From the NCBI GenBank assembly GCA_030062745.1, contig CP099850.1, positions 9,987,538 to 10,051,537 of the forward strand: 64,000 bases of DNA. The letters are read 5' to 3'. This DNA comes from Capitulum mitella (lineage: Eukaryota > Arthropoda > Thecostraca > Pollicipedomorpha > Pollicipedidae). A program made the position numbers and the translations under genes. The notes below the pieces were generated by a model, which ran no database searches, was not told the origin of the DNA, and saw only the letters and a program-made list of their open reading frames with translations. This document shows positions 63,022 through 64,000 of the stretch, in pieces; within the stretch, counting starts at the first letter, position 1; each line of letters starts with the position of its first letter.

Positions 63022-63107
63022 CGATATATAAAAAGCCCTGCTGGAGAATGAGCAATATGCCTTCATAGGAGGCCTTCCAGCTAACGTAGTCGTATCGTCT
63101 GTTTCAG

Positions 63108-63168
63108 GGACTCGGCATCGACAGCGATTCATTCCCAGGTGAAGTAACTATTATAAAGCGCAAGCCCG
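63108..63168 (+). CDS. AP-2-like transcription factor, exon 4 (short linker exon)
   Basis: This 61-base exon follows CGTCTGTTTCAG and ends at CCCG|GTAAGT. It starts in phase 0 and ends after the first base of a codon. It encodes GLGIDSDSFPGEVTIIKRKP with a split Gly codon. In vertebrate AP-2 genes a similarly small exon encodes a short segment ending in VIKKG, also just before the region that opens the DNA-binding half. Here TIIKRKPG takes that place. The acceptor has a CTAAC branch-like word 20-odd bases upstream. The next family exon is not in the window, so the gene is cut by the window end. Confidence 0.75.
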
Positions 63169-64000
63169 GTAAGTCTCCCCGCTGGTGACACGTGCCTCGC
63201 CATTTGTGAGCACGGAGCCCACAGTGGGACGGACGCTGCGGCTTTTGGGGGAAAGGATAGAGCCTTTGTTGGATAAGCCAGCTGTTAACAAGCGTCCCAG
63301 CTATTTGGAATTTACAGAGAATCTTGGAGCCCATTGGTTTCTCCCTCAAATGTGCCTCTGGGTCGAATAATTAATGAAAACGACGGAAAATGTGCGAAAA
63401 TTGTAGCGGGATGAATTGCATAGGAAATGTAACAGTGTATTCGTTATTCCAGTCCATTGATTGTTACAATGAAGGCTTTGCAGAAACATTGTATTGATAG
63501 AGTAAACAGGCCGCTTTTAAGTACCATCTGTTTTTTATGTGTTTGGCCGTGCTCTGCCTCAGTAGATGTACACGCAGTGTTCTGACACACTGCCGTGTCG
63601 TTGACGCGCAGCGTGCTTTGCCGAGAAACCCCAGTCCATTTGGCTTAAAATCGAGGTTTCGTTTGTTAACGCCTCGTTTCGGGAAATGCATACCCACACT
63701 TGCACATCCAGATCGCATGGCATGTCGTTTAATTCTCGCTCGCTAGGTGTCTCTGCCACCTGGGTCCTTTCGTTCGCATCCGGTTCCCGCCAGCAGCCGC
63801 GAGTCGTCCGGCGGCTCCCCCGTACCGCCGCTCCGTTGTTTCCCATCTTCCTGACGCAGAAACACGGGCCGTGATGACTGGGGGGTGACTGGGGGACTGC
63901 GCCCGGCTGGCGTTCCACTGACCCGCGCAGTGTCAGAGCGGTCCGGGTCACGTGGTCTTCGGACCAACGGAGGAGCCTTGACTCTGGGCGTTGCCTCTGG
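63169..64000 (+). other. Start of intron 4, cut by the window end
   Basis: GTAAGT opens this intron. In-frame reading past the donor meets a stop (TGA) after six codons, which supports the splice. The remaining sequence is of mixed composition. None of the conserved AP-2 DNA-binding or dimerisation segments is found before base 64,000. Confidence 0.65.

Larger units (their letters stand above)
49440..63107 (+). other. Intron 3 (about 13.7 kb)
   Basis: It runs from GTGAGC to CTGTTTCAG, with a CTAAC branch-like word at 63,081-63,085. It contains copy B of the dispersed repeat, CpG-rich blocks (50,750-51,060, 52,200-53,230, 53,780-54,110, 54,350-56,460, 57,000-58,130, 58,620-58,930 and 59,490-60,060), a CT microsatellite, an E-box array, a CRE cluster and, at its 3' end, a CpG-free stretch. 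Large Arg/Ala-rich frames in the GC-rich blocks are composition effects. No additional exon is supported. Confidence 0.65.

Overview
This is eukaryotic, metazoan nuclear DNA. It has large introns, canonical GT/AG splice sites with pyrimidine tracts, many microsatellites and minisatellites, and no operons or bacterial-style gene packing. Most of the window is GC-rich and very rich in CpG, alternating with shorter AT-rich stretches. The one recognisable gene reads as an invertebrate member of the AP-2 (TFAP2) transcription-factor family. An arthropod is plausible, and the CpG-rich, minisatellite-rich style would suit a crustacean such as a barnacle, but that is inference and not shown by the sequence.

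Layout. Positions 1 to about 26,700 hold no gene I can support. This stretch is a mix of AT-rich DNA, CpG-rich blocks, decayed minisatellites (8.6-9.35, 14.0-14.2, 17.2-17.5 and 21.7-22.2 kb), one probable non-autonomous mobile element (14.7-14.87 kb), and patches with homeodomain, octamer and CRE-type motifs that could be regulatory DNA for the downstream developmental gene. A short coding exon with a strong splice donor lies at 27,366-27,440. A second, longer first exon with a good start context lies at 33,374-33,679, just downstream of a YY1-type motif. Two internal exons at 46,480-46,749 and 49,302-49,439 and a small exon at 63,108-63,168 follow on the plus strand.

How the parts fit. Every junction from either first exon through exons 2 and 3 to exon 4 is phase 0, so both first exons can splice in frame to exon 2. 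Exon 2 carries the AP-2 proline/tyrosine activation motif. Exons 3 and 4 match the linker that precedes the DNA-binding half in this family. The basic and helix-span-helix exons are absent, so the gene must continue past base 64,000. Everything else between the exons is intron.

The features most worth a second look are: a 1,441-base stretch (61,581-63,021) with no CpG at all inside a CpG-rich locus, ending about 85 bases before exon 4; a run of five CACGTG boxes spaced at multiples of about 32 bases in intron 3; nine perfect TGACGTCA palindromes where about one is expected; and a pair of related repeat copies flanking exon 3.
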